Of a DNA stretch of 64,000 bases, positions 50,372 through 62,409 are shown piece by piece. A program made the translations under genes and the position numbers. Under the pieces are notes generated by a model. It ran no database searches. It was not told the origin of the DNA and was given only the letters and a program-made list of their open reading frames with translations. Source of the DNA: Piliocolobus tephrosceles (taxonomy: Eukaryota > Chordata > Mammalia > Primates > Cercopithecidae); contig NC_045436.1 of assembly GCF_002776525.5 (NCBI RefSeq), forward strand, positions 14,977,243 through 15,041,242. Direction: 5' to 3'. Position 1 is the stretch's first letter, and each line of letters starts with the position of its first letter.

Positions 50372-50994
50372 CACTAGCAAAAGCTTTCAGAAACTTGAAA
50401 TATACTTTAATAGTATTGTTGGATAGAAATATCTAAAGATAGAATAAACTTTAATGGGGTTTTGGGATAGAAAATTCTAAAGAGAGATGAGACGTTTTTA
50501 TGATTTTAATTTCTCAGATTCATTTAAAAACATGTTTGACATTACTCAGATCACTTACTCTGGAATTTATGCTAAATTAGCTAAGGCAAAAGATAAGATT
50601 TGCTGATGATTTTTCACAATTATTTTATAATAGTCTCTACTGTCATCCAAGTTCTTTCATAATTTAAAAGTTTGGATACTGTTCAAAATAATATTATGTT
50701 TTTTGTTTGCCTAGTGAGAAATACAGATGGTTCTTGTTTTCTGAGTATTTGTTGCTTAAACCTCTGCAGTTACAGTGTTAGCTAGAAAACAGAAGTCCTC
50801 CCAAGACAAAACTATACACCAATGAACTCACTACTTATAAAATATATCCCCACTTAAACATTAAATATTCCATCCTATGCAACACCAAACACCAATGGCC
50901 ATTCTCTTCTAATCTGTCCACATCTTTCTAGGTTGAATTTTTACTGATCATCAGGTATTCTAAGCATATTGACCACAGTCAATCATATGGTCAA

Positions 50995-51055
50995 ATTATG
51001 CTTCGAGAAGTTAAGTGACTTTCCCAAGGTCACACAACTGTGAAGTGGACAGATA
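50995..51055 (-). mobile_element. MIR fragment, antisense
   Basis: The text agttaagtgactttcccaag followed by gtcacacaactgtgaagtgg is the conserved MIR core. Confidence 0.75.
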
Positions 51056-51258
51056 AACCAATATGATTTAATAGCTCACAAACTTTTCATACAACCATCG
51101 GTCATTTAAAAATCTATATGATGATTTCCAAATATTTATATATTGTAACTGTGGTATTCTTAAATTATGTCTGCAAGTTAAACATACCCAGTAATTTCAT
51201 TTGTTTTCTCATGTGAAAAGATTAGAGTTCCCTCCTTTGCCTATTTCCTTTCTCCTAG

Positions 51259-51418
51259 ACGTCTTTCCATGTATTAAAATTGGCCTAAATCAAGACTGCA
51301 GAGTAGCACTTCCCACTGGTGACAGTGCCAATCATTCTGTTACTATTGCAGTTTCAGATCACACATACCTTAGAGATAGCTGCAAAACACTCTTAACTCA
51401 GAACACATCTACAGTCAG
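51259..51418 (+). other. Candidate cryptic exon in GLRA3 intron 5
   Basis: A strong pyrimidine tract (51229-51256) ends in ctcctag, and 160 bp later comes TCAG|gtgagt. The interval is in the transcribed orientation. Joined after exon 5, its frame is open throughout (first full codons VFPCIKIGLNQD). Since 160 is not a multiple of 3, inclusion would shift exon 6 out of frame. The peptide has no resemblance to a glycine receptor. This is a splice-site and frame observation only; use in RNA is unknown. Confidence 0.35.
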
Positions 51419-51424
51419 GTGAGT

Positions 51425-53111
51425 ACTACAACTAAGTTCTACGTCTCCCATTCCATGTTTACTAAATTGGTTCACTTGGATAAATACAAAGTATTTTACC
51501 TTTTTTTCTAGTTAAAGATCATCTTACTAGGTTTAGTACATAATTCTACTTTGATGATGCATGTCTCTACTGGTTAATCACCCAGAGAATTGAATAATAT
51601 GTCATTACACACTCCCAGAAGCATAGGACTGAAAGTCTTGCAACAGTGCACTAGAGGTATTTGTCTGATTTATTACTGCTGAAAAAACCAACAATTGCTT
51701 TTTCAATCAGCTATGAACTGCTTAAATTAATATCAATTTCAACATTTTGAAATCCTTGTTTATAAGAAAAACATTAGAATTCATCAGATAGCTTGCTGAG
51801 AACACTGTAGTATCCCTTAATATTCTAGCATAGTTGGTAATTAGAGTATAATATGATATAAATGTAGCATGGCTTTTCCTTTATGACCCTAATTCTGGCT
51901 CCTACTGACCACAGCTTCCTGCTCTACCTGCTCCCAGATGTAATCTTAACTACTCTAGAATTGTACGGATTTGGTGTTAAGCTCCTTTAATTCACAGAAT
52001 CTACCTGTTAATAAACTTGAAAATATTCTCAACATTAATCTCTTAGCAGCTTTGCAAAATTCTTTCTCACCCCTCTGAGATTCCATACAGCATCAGCAAT
52101 CTCATCTGCAAACATATTCATGCTCTGGAATTTTATTTTCCTTCAGAGAGAAGATATAGATAAAACGTTTATCTTTCTCTTGTCCTCCTCAAGCAGCGTT
52201 CCTATTCCCTCCTATTCTTATAGAACCCAGGGATCCCTTTCATGTTTGCATTTTCAACTTCAATATAGATAAAATTAAATGTATAGCCTTAATACATCAA
52301 GAAAATATTTATTGTTATATTTGGTTTCAGTGTTCTGTTTGGCTTATCATTTACCTCCTTTACTTCACTTTCGTTTACTTTTTCAGACAAGTTGTTAACA
52401 AAGATGTTTGTTATCAAATGAAATGCTTATCTATTTATTTCAACATTGTGCTTTTGTGGTTATTAACGATGTGGTTACCATAATCCTTATGTCAAATAAA
52501 ACTGTGCTCTTCTCTCTGCCTAAAATGTATTTCCTGAAGACACCAGGCCATTTCTGATACTCTTTTCTTAAGTTAGCTCTCTTCTCCCCAGTTGCTTCCT
52601 ATCCCATTAAATTATAAATTTAGTTCAAAATACATATCACCATCTGAAATGATTATTTTATTTCTGATAACATTTTTATTGCCCACCCCACCACCACCCA
52701 CTACATGCAAGTTCCATGTAGACAGGAAAATGTCTCTCATTCCTCACTTATTATCACTAGAAATTCTAGCAAAAATTAAGACAGTGATCTCTTTGTTTCT
52801 CTTAATGACAGTCAATAATATGGTCATATTTTTTACAATGCAGCTAATATAGCTCACTTGTAGCCATATTTCACCCAAAGATCCATTCAAGAAAACATCA
52901 GGTTGGTTATTCAGAATGACTCCTCTCTTCTCTTACATAACTGAAAAGACGATTGAAGGCTAATTCATTGTATTTACCCAGGTTATACTTTCAACTCATG
53001 TCATGATACCACAAGGTCTTCCGCACACTGTGCATCCATCATCTATTTCCTCCCCCCAAATGTCACCAGTCTTTTCTTCTTTTAGCTTTTGATTATGGTA
53101 AAATCCATATC
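51425..53111. other. Unassigned intron 5 sequence
   Basis: AT-rich intron with no recognised element. Confidence 0.5.
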
Positions 53112-53215
53112 TTAGTCTGTATTTTGCTTCTATGACACAATACCACAGGTTAGGTCATTTTTAATGGATACAAATGTATTGGCTCACAGTTCTGGAGGCT
53201 GGAAAATCCAAAATA
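53112..53215 (-). mobile_element. MaLR-type LTR end fragment, antisense
   Basis: The text cttagtctgtattttgcttc followed by ggctcacagttctggaggct matches the 3' end of MLT1/MST-like LTRs in antisense. Confidence 0.6.
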
Positions 53216-53239
53216 AAGTTACCCGCCTTTATGTTTCAA

Positions 53240-53670
53240 AATATGAAAGTAACCCATTTCCATCAATGGATGAGTAGAGAAACAAAATATTATATACATA
53301 CAATGGAATATTATTCAAACTTGAAAAGGAAGAAAATCCTGACATATACTATAACATAGATAAACTTTGAGAACTTTCTTAAGTGAAATAAGCCAGTCAC
53401 ACAAAGACAAATACTGTATGAATCTACTTGTATATGAATTTAGAGCAGCTAAAGTCATATAAGCAAAATGTAGAACGGTGGTTCTCAGTGGAAAGAGGAA
53501 GTGGGGAATGGAGGGTTGTTTAATGAATCTAGAGTTTCAGTTTTGCAAGATGAAATAGTTTGGGAGATTGCTGGTACAACATTGTGAAGATACCAAATAC
53601 GACTGAACTGAATGCTTGAAACGGTTAGGATGGTACATTTTATGTTTGTATATGGTTATACTTTGAACAT
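53240..53670 (+). mobile_element. L1M 3' end, sense
   Basis: The text catcaatggatgagtagaga, then caatggaatattattcaaac and a gatggtacattttatgtttg terminus are typical of old L1 3' regions. Confidence 0.8.
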
Positions 53671-53870
53671 AACAAGACCTCCATCTCTACAAAAAATTTA
53701 TAAACCCAAAAAAGTAGCTGGGCGTGGTGACACTTGCCTGTAGTCCCAGCTACTTGGGAGGATCACTTTTGCCCAGGAGTTCGATGCTGCAGTGAGTTAT
53801 GATTGCTTCACTGCACTCCAGCCTGGACAACAGAGTGAGACCTTATCTCTTAAAAAAATATAAATACATC
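53671..53870 (+). mobile_element. AluJ-like partial element
   Basis: It begins inside the left arm (agacctccatctctacaaaa), continues through gcctgtagtcccagctactt and ends at gcctggacaacagagtgaga with an A-rich tail. Confidence 0.93.
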
Positions 53871-54599
53871 AAAGATAAAAAAAAAAAACCCAAGACCAGT
53901 CAAGGCATTACTGCCTTACTATTCTCTATTCAAAACATTACACAACTTTCACATACTGCTAAAGTGGTTTGGCTCACAGTGTTGGTTATGATTTGGGGCC
54001 TCTTTAGTGAATTGATTGTTTCACAAATTTGAGCAGATCTGAACCTCCAATATCCTGGGAGGCAGACACAGAATGTTTTCTCACAATCTGAAGTTTATTC
54101 CAAAAAGGTAGTCAGGCAAGACCATCTTATAACCTCTCCTAGAGTGAAATCCAATCAACCACGATGCCTTTCCTCATTAAAATGGGCTCAGGGTCAGGTC
54201 ATTTTCAGATTTTAATTGAAATTTCTCAGAAAAATTTAAACTTTGTGCATTCAAAGTGTGGTAATTCTGTGAAGTTTTGAGAAATATGAACAAAGTTATT
54301 GTTGTGTTTGTCATTTAAGAAGAGCAGTTAGGGGTCACAAATTATATATCCACACTTTTCCCGAGAGAGAGGGGGAAACCTTAAGTCTGTGATATATGTT
54401 AAAATGTCTTATAAGACAATGGTTATAGGTCAGCTATACCAGAAGTTTTAGAGAAAATGTAATTACTAAGAAGATACATAATTTACCGGACCAATAATTT
54501 AAATGAAACCACATGTAACGGCCTGATTTATGGTAAGAGTATTCAAATGAAATGCACAAATTATAAATAAAAATGTTTTAGTTAAATACATTTTGACAT
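53871..54599. other. Unassigned intron 5 sequence
   Basis: Nothing recognised. Confidence 0.5.
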
Positions 54600-55010
54600 A
54601 GCAGTTGTTCCTTGTCAGGTCAATAAGATGTACTTGAGCAGTATTTCTCCCAGCAATAGTCAGCATGTGCCAACAGTGACCATTTTCTTCCTTCTGCTTT
54701 TTGAATTCCAGCTGCTAATTAAGAACATAAGCATTTGCAAACTGGGTCAGACTAGAAATCTCTGTGTCTCCACCCTAACGCTGCCTAACTTTTGAGATAG
54801 CCAGACCAAATATGATTCTGGTTTACTTCTAAAACAAAATGTGAACCTACAATTTATTAGTAAATCTTTAAACTCATTTTCAACTTAAGTGTATTCACAG
54901 CCCACATTCTCCCTTTGAATAAGTGCTTCTTTTATATATTTACCCACTGTGTAACGTTTTGTATAACCTCTTTTCTCGTGTGTAGTCTTTTAAGCTATTT
55001 TTAAACCACC
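54600..55010. mobile_element. Possible ancient LINE/SINE remnant
   Basis: A stretch at 54715-54790 (agaacataagcatttgcaaa then ctgggtcagac) recalls a conserved amniote CR1-type text (gaacataag...tgggtcaga). Flanks are too diverged to name. Confidence 0.35.
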
Positions 55011-55881
55011 AAAGATTTTATGATTTTAAAAAGTGATAATGTAATAAATTTGAATGATTTCTTCAAAATTGGTATGTTTGTGCTAGGAAGTTTTAATACA
55101 AACTGAGAAACAAACCAAAATGAATGCATTAGTAGCCTCTACTCACAATCCTCTTTTCTAGCCTTAGCTATTTTGTTTGCCTCATTACCAGTTGCCTTTT
55201 ACTTTCTCTTCCTTACTTTCTCTCCCTCTCTCTCTGTCATACATATACATTTGTGTTTGTCTCTATGAATACATATGTGTATATATACAAATACTATATG
55301 AATGATTATAAACCCAAAAGATATTTCAAACAAAATACAGTAAACTTAAAAACATTTTTGTACCAAACTCATATTAACATTGCCAGTTTATGTCAGATTT
55401 AAGGTTTTTTACCTAATCTCATAGATATAAAATTGTATTTTATTGTATTTACATCTCTTTTAGTTTCAGCTTTTTTCCTGCATACTTAGTAACCATTGCT
55501 GTTTCTTCTGGAACTTGTCTATTTAAACCATTAATATAGAATTGTCTTTTTGTTTTTATAATATTATTATATTATATTAAATTATATTATATTGTATCAT
55601 ATTTGTTACACATGTTATTTTCCATATGTTATTCACATTTTAACTTTACAATACCTTTCACAGTAAAGTTTTAAATATACATACAATAAAATTTGTTTTT
55701 CTTAATAAATTATGCTTTGTACATGCCAATGTTACAAAATATTATCATGTACTTTAATCCAGAACTTGTATAGCACAAATTATGTTTATATTTTAAATAA
55801 AATTAGATTTTATTTTTGCATCACTCCTTTTTCTAGAATTTTTTCTCATCATCTTTTATTAAAATTTTGCCATGTTAATTT
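55011..55881. other. AT-rich intron sequence left of the L1
   Basis: An (ATATT)n-like run lies at 55556-55605. Otherwise nothing recognised. Confidence 0.5.
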
Positions 55882-55895
55882 AAAGCATCATTTTT

Positions 55896-58337
55896 TTAAA
55901 TGATATTGATTCTTCCTATCCGTTAGCATGACATGTTTTTCCATTTGTTTGTGTTTTCTCTGATTTTTTTAAAGAGTGTTATGTAATCCTCATTGTAGAG
56001 ATCTTTCTTTCACATGCCTGGTTATTCCTAGATATTTTATTATTTTTTTATTTCGTGCCAATTGTAAATTGAATTGCCTTTCTGATTTGGCTCTCAGTTT
56101 GGCTGCTGCTGGTGTGTAGGAATGGTAGTGATTTTTGTGCATTGATTTTTGTATCCTGAAACTTTGCTGAAGTTGTTTATCAGCTGGAGGAGCTTTCGAG
56201 CCAAGACTATTGGATTTTCTAGGTATAAAATCACGTCATCTACAAACAGAGGTAGCTTGACATCCTCTCTTCCTATTTGGATATTCTTTATATCTTTCTC
56301 TTGCCTGATCACTCTAGCTAGGACTTTCAATACTATGTTGAATAAAATTGGTGAGAGAGGACATTCTCGTCTTGTGCCAGTTTTCAAGGGGAATGCTTCC
56401 AGCTTTTGACTATTCAGTATAATGTTGGCTGCATGTTTGTCAGAGATGGTTCCTATGACTTTGAGGTATTTTCCTTCAATACCTAGTTTATTGAGAGCTT
56501 TTAACATGAAACAGTGTTGAATTTTATCGAAAGCTTTCTCTGAATCTATTGAGATAATCATTTGGTTTTTGTCTTTTGTTCTATTTACATAATGAATCAC
56601 ATTTACTGATTTGCATATGTTGAACCAACGTTGCATCCTGAGAATGAAGCCTACTTGATCATGGTGTATTAGCTTTTTGATGTGCTGTTGTATTCAGTTT
56701 GAAATTATTTTGTTGAGAATTTTTGCACCGATGTTCATCAAGGATATTGGCCTGAGGTTTTCTTTTTTGTGTGTGTCCTTGCCAGGATTTGGTATGAAGA
56801 TGATTCTGGCCTCATATAATAAGTTGGGGAGGAGTCCTTCCTCCTCAATTTTTTGGAATAGCTTCTGTAAAAAATGGTACCAGCTCTTCTTTGTACATCT
56901 GGTAAAAATCAGAACTACGATTCTGTGAATCCATCAGCTCCCGGGCTTTTTTTTTTTTTTTTGGTTTTGGTAGGCTATTTATTACTGATTCAATTTTGGA
57001 GGTTGTTATTGGTCTTTTTAGGGAATCAATTTCTTCTTGGCTTAGTCTTGGGAAACTGTTCGTGTCCAGAATTTAAGCATCCCTTCTAGGTTTTCTAGTT
57101 TGTGTGTGTAAAGGTGTTCATGGTAGTTTCTGATGGTTGTTTTTATTTCTGTGGGGTCAGTAGTAACATTGCCTTCATCATTTCTAATTATATTTATTTG
57201 GACTTTCTCTCTTTCTTCTTTATTAATCTAGCTAGTGGCCTAGTTTTATTAATGTTTTCAAAAAAAACAAACAAATAAACAAACTACTGGATTCTTTGAT
57301 ATTTTGAATGGCTTTTTTGTGGCTTGATTTCCATCTGAGCCACTCTGATTTTTGTTATTTCTTGTCTTCTGCTAGCTGTGGGGTTGATTTGTTTTTGCTT
57401 CTCTAATTCTTTCCATTGTGAAGTTAAGTTGTTAATTTGAGATCTTTCCACCTTTTTGATGTGGACATTTAGTGCTGTCAGTTTCCTCCTTAACGCTGCC
57501 TTAGTTGTGTCCCAGAGGTTCTGGTACGTTGTATCTTTGTTCTCATTATTTTCCAAGAACTTGATTCCTGCCTTAATTTTATCATTTACCCCAAAGTCGT
57601 TCAGGAGTATGTTGTTTAATTTTCATGAATTTGCATGTTTTTGAGCAATTTTCATAGTGTGGACTTTTGTTTTGATTGCACTGTGGTTCAAAAGTGTGTT
57701 TGGTGTGATTTCATTAGTTTTAAATTTGTAATTTGTTGAGGATTGTTTTATGTCCAATTACATGGTCAATTTTAGGGTATGTGCCATGTAGTGAAGAGAA
57801 GAATGTATATTCTGCTGGTTTTGGGTGGAAAGTGCTGTAAAGGTCTATCAGATCCTTTTGGTCCAATGTCAAGTTTACATCCTGAATATGTTTTTTACTT
57901 TTCTGACTTGACGATCTGACTAATACTCTCCGTGTAGTGCTGAAGTCTCACACTATTATTGTGTGAGAGTCTATTTCTCTTTGTAGGGCTCTAAGAACTT
58001 GCTTTATGAATCTCGGTGCCCCTGTGGTAGTTGCAAATATATTTAGGATAGCTAGGTCTTCTTGTTGAATTGAATCCTTTACCTTCTTTGTCTTTTTTAA
58101 ATCTTTTTTGGTTTTAAATCTGTTTGGTCTAAAACTAGGATTGCAATCCTCGCTTTTTCTGTTTTCCATTTGCTTGGTAGATTTTCCTCCATCTCTTTAC
58201 TTTGAGCAATGAGTGTCATTACCTGTGAGATTGGTCTCTTGAAGACAGTATACTATTAGGTCTTTTTTTTAAATCCAGTTTGCCACTCTGTGCCTTTTAA
58301 GCAGGGCATTTAGCCCATTTACATTCAAGGTTAGCCC
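55896..58337 (-). mobile_element. L1 with 5' inversion: inverted ORF2 segment
   Basis: Read on the minus strand this runs from the ORF2 start (TLNVNGLN-like, near 58330), through endonuclease text (LAILNIFATTTGAPRFIKQV, 57948-58169) and linker (NLWDTTKAALRRKLTALNVH, 57284-57556), to the reverse transcriptase (56094-56636, with IISIDSEKAFDKIQ). The catalytic FADD box reads FVDD. It ends near the codons for RINI at about 55900. Stops and frameshifts interrupt it. It is the inverted 5' part of the element completed at 58338-59983. Confidence 0.93.
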
Positions 58338-59983
58338 GAAGCAATTTACAGATTCAATGCTATTTCTATAAAATTACCAATGACATTCTTCACAGAACTA
58401 GAAAAAAAAAAAATTTTTAAACGCATGTGTAACCAAAGAAGAGCCTGAATAGCCAAGGCAATCCTAAGCAAAATATAGAGACATCATGCTATCTGAATTT
58501 AAACTATACTACAAGTCTAGAGTAACCAAAAGAGAAAGGTGCTGGTACAAAAACAGACATATAGACAAACTGAACAGAATAGAGAGCCCAGAAAGAAGAC
58601 AAAACATCTATGACCATCTGATCTTTGAAAAAGTTGACAAAAACAATCAATGGGGAAGAGATTCCCTATTCAATAAATGGTGCTGGGATAACTGGCTAGT
58701 CAGATGCAAAAGATTGAAGCTGGACTCCTTCCTTATACCACATACAAAAATCAACTCAAGATGTATTAAATATTTAAAGGTAAAACCCAATTCTGTAAAA
58801 ACCCTAGAAGATAACTTAAGAAATACCATTGCGGACATAGCAATGGACAAAGATTTCATGATAAAGACACCAAAAGCAGTTGCAACAAAAGTGAAAATCA
58901 ACAAGTGGGAACTAATTATATTTAAGAGTTTCTGCACAGTAAAAGAGACTATCAACAGAGTAAACAGACAACCCACAGAATGGGAGAAAATATTTGCAAA
59001 CTGTGCATCTGACAAAGGCCTAAAATCCAACATCTGTAAGGAATTTTAACAAATTTACAATAAGAGAACATACAACCCCATTAAGAAGTGGGCAAAGGAC
59101 ACAAACAGACACTTTTCAAAAGAAGACAAGTGGCCAGCACATTTTTTCATATGAAAAAAAGTTCAACATCACTGACCATTAGAGAAATGCAAGTCAAAAC
59201 TACAACGAGATATAATCTTACACTAGTCAAAATGGCTATTACTAAAAAGTCAAGAAATGACAGATGCTGGTGAGGTTGCAGAGAAAAGGGAGCATTTACT
59301 CACAGTTAGTGGGAGTGTAAATAAGTTCAACCATTGTGGAAAGCAGTATGGCCATTCCTCAAGGAACTAAAAGCAGAACTATCATTCAACCTGGATATTA
59401 CTGGATATATACTATTACTGGATATATACTCAGAGGAATATAAATCATTGTACCATAGAGACACAAGCAAGCGAATGTTCATAGCAGCACTATTCACAAT
59501 AGCAAACACTTGAAATCAACCTAAATGCCTATCCATGACAGGTTGGATAAAGGGATAAAGAAAATGTGGTACATATACAACAAGGAATACTATGCAGTCA
59601 TAAAAAGAACAAGATCATGTATTTTGTGGGAACACCGATGGAGCTGGAGGCTATTATCCTTAGCAAACTAATGCAGGAAGAAAAAAACAAATACCTCATG
59701 TTCTCACTTGTAAGTGGGAACCAAATGATAAGACCTTATGAACACAAGGAAGGGAACAACAGACAGTGTCATCTACTTGAAGTGGGAGAGGAGGAGAAGG
59801 GAGAGGAGCAGAAAAAACAACTATTGGATACTGGACTTAATACCTAGGTGATGAAATAATATGTACAGCAAAGCCCTGTGACATGTGTTTACGTATGTAA
59901 CAAACTTTCAAAGGTACCCTCAAACCTAAAATTTAAAACTGAATAAATAAATACAATAATAAAAAATAAAAACTACAAAACAA
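58338..59983 (+). mobile_element. L1 with 5' inversion: sense 3' segment
   Basis: It begins at aagcaatttacagattcaat, which in L1 ORF2 lies about 20-25 bases after the point where the inverted part stops. The open frame 58486-59049 carries the ORF2 C-terminal text (DHLIFEKVDKNNQWGRDSLF and NKWCWDNWL). A short L1P-type 3'UTR and an A-rich tail end at 59983. Flanking AAAGCATCATTTTT (55882-55895) and AAAGTGTCATTTTT (59984-59997) form the target duplication. Confidence 0.94.
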
Positions 59984-60299
59984 AAAGTGTCATTTTTACC
60001 TTAAATTTCAACACACAGATCTGATTTTGGACTCTATTTCAAATGATTTATCTACATTGTGCATTTCTGAGGTTATTTAAATACATTATTGTGAAAATAT
60101 TATTCTCTCAGAATTGAGCCATAATTTCAATGCAATGTAAATGAAAATCCTAACATGATTTTCAATTGGATATTAATCTGCAATATGAAAGTCTATACAC
60201 GGCAAAGGTAGTTTTGAAAATAATAAAGAAGTAGGCCCTTCTAACAGAGAACAAAATATACAAATAAAGTTATGGTGTTTAAATAATTTCTAAGCCAAT

Positions 60300-61012
60300 G
60301 TGTACACATTATGTTTTTTCTCACTTATAAATGAGAATATGCAGTATTTGTCTTCTTTGTCTGACTTGTTTTATTTAAGATAATGGCCTCCAGTTACATC
60401 TATATTGATGCAAAAGGTATAGTTTCATTCTTTTTATGGCTGAATAGCATTCCATTGTATATATATTCCACATTTTCTTTATCTAGTCATCCATTGACGG
60501 AGATCAATGGTTTGAAATCAGTTTTGTCTGAAACTAGGATTGCAACTCCTCCTTTTTTCTGCCTTCCATCTGCTTGGTAAATTTTTCTCCCTCCCTTTAT
60601 TTTGAGCCTATGAGTGTTATTATTTGTGAGACAGGTCTCTTGAAGACAGCATACCATTAGGCCTTGCTTTTTTTTTTTTTAATGCAACTTACAACTCTAT
60701 GCCTTTTAAGTGGGACATTTAGCCTGTTTACATTCAAGGTTAGCCTAGAGCATTTTTTATATTCATAAATAATCCACATCTTTGCTACTGTGAATAGTGC
60801 TGAAGAACATATGGACAGAGTGTAGAATGATAGACAGTGGAAACTCAGAAGGCTGACAGGGTGGGAAGAGGGGGAGGCTGAGATGTTACTTAATGGATAT
60901 AATATACATCATTTGGGTAATGGCTACTCTAAAAGCACTGATTTCAATGCTAAGCAATCTATGCATGTAACAAAATTACACTTGTACTCGATACATTTAT
61001 GTAAAATAAAAA
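60300..61012. mobile_element. Rearranged L1 mosaic
   Basis: Order along the + strand: 60305-60505 antisense ORF2 C-terminal end; 60510-60747 antisense ORF2 N-terminal region; 60765-60815 antisense ORF2 C-terminal text continuing from 60505; about 60815-61012 sense 3'UTR ending in taaaataaaaag. The N-terminal block splits what should be contiguous. Subfamily is not determined. Confidence 0.75.
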
Positions 61013-61817
61013 GTCAGGCTTCAGAGGCCTTTTCTGCATCTCTCAAGATTACATCTACATCTTACTTTGCTGCTACACAGATATTCACATTGCTATGGTG
61101 CATTTGATATTCCACTATCTTACTGTGATACTTGCAAATAGTACAATTATTAAATGTGTATACATACTTAGATTTCTGAATTTTATCTTTGGTTCCTTTG
61201 ATCAGTCTTCCTATTTCTATAACAGGACCAAATGCTTCTTATTATTTTATTTTATAGTGCATTTTATTTAGACAGATTTGTAAAGCTATACTTAAGTATA
61301 TTATAAAACCAAAGGGTTAGAAAAGCCTTAGAGTTCATCTACTTTAACTAAACCAGTTAGTTTTAACTAAAACATTGAATGTCTCTTATAACATTCCTGA
61401 AAAATGATTTCCCAGCCTCTGCTTTTGGGAAACTTATCACCTTAAAATACTATGATCAGACAATTCCATTAGATACTCTTATTTCTATTTAACTGAAATG
61501 TACCTCTTTGGATTTTCTATTTTGATTATTACTTTCCTGTCATCACTTTTCTCTTCCAAAGCATTCTCCAAGATTCTTTATAGCTCTTCCTCTTCATTTA
61601 TATATTATCTCTCTGATGTTTTCAAATAACCAATAATTTTAATTAGTATATGTAGATAGTGGTTCTTAACTTATATCTTCAATCCTAAACTCATTTCTAA
61701 TATCTAGTTCCACGATTTCAACTACCCTCAACATATAAGTCAATGTTGCGACTTCTTAGGCTCAACACCTGCTTCCTCTGCTACCATCTCAAATTCAAGG
61801 CAACCCAAAATAAAGTA
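61013..61817. other. Unassigned intron 5 sequence
   Basis: Nothing recognised. Confidence 0.5.
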
Positions 61818-61843
61818 ACACACACACACACACACACACACAC
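61818..61843. repeat. (CA)n microsatellite
   Basis: Thirteen uninterrupted CA units. Confidence 0.97.
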
Positions 61844-61859
61844 TTCCTACTTCCCCTTT

Positions 61860-62220
61860 ATATCTTCTCTATTTCTAATTCAAATATTCAAGCACCTGCT
61901 ATATGCTGGCCATGTACTATTTTAGGTAATAGAAAATATGCCACTGACTAAAAGAGAATAAATTTCTTTTTCTATAAAGAGTAAATTCTAGGAGACAAAG
62001 TGGGAAAACAAAATAAAAACCCTGATGAATATATATAATGTCAAAACCCGATATATATATATATATATATATATGTATAAAATATTAGGTAAGGATAAGT
62101 ACTATGGAAAAAATAAACAGAAAATAGGTAAGGTAGAGTAACTGGAGGAAAGGTGTTTTATTAGATGGTCAAAGAAAGCTACTCTAATGTCATGAGGTTT
62201 GAAATACAAGCAAATATTGT
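61860..62220 (+). mobile_element. Ancient interspersed repeat, family uncertain
   Basis: The text attcaagcacctgctatatg, then aagtactatggaaaaaataa and aaagctactctaatgtcatg follows a common old mammalian repeat at low identity. The (TA)n run 62050-62075 lies inside it. Confidence 0.45.
62050..62075. repeat. (TA)n microsatellite
   Basis: About thirteen TA units. Confidence 0.97.
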
Positions 62221-62409
62221 TGCATAGCTACTTGTCAGTGACTTAGACTGAAAACTTTGAAATTTTCCTTTTTTTCCTGTAAACACATAATTAATTATGT
62301 GCCAATTTTGATTAAATTATCTACTGAAATGTTACCTCTGACTTATAATCCTTGTGGACCATTGCAGAAGAATGAGAGGGTTTTCGTTTTTTGGTTTTGC
62401 TTTGTTTTG

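Noticed and set aside
58647..59033. 128-codon minus-strand open frame
   Set aside because: It is the antisense shadow of the L1 ORF2 C-terminal frame at 58486-59049.
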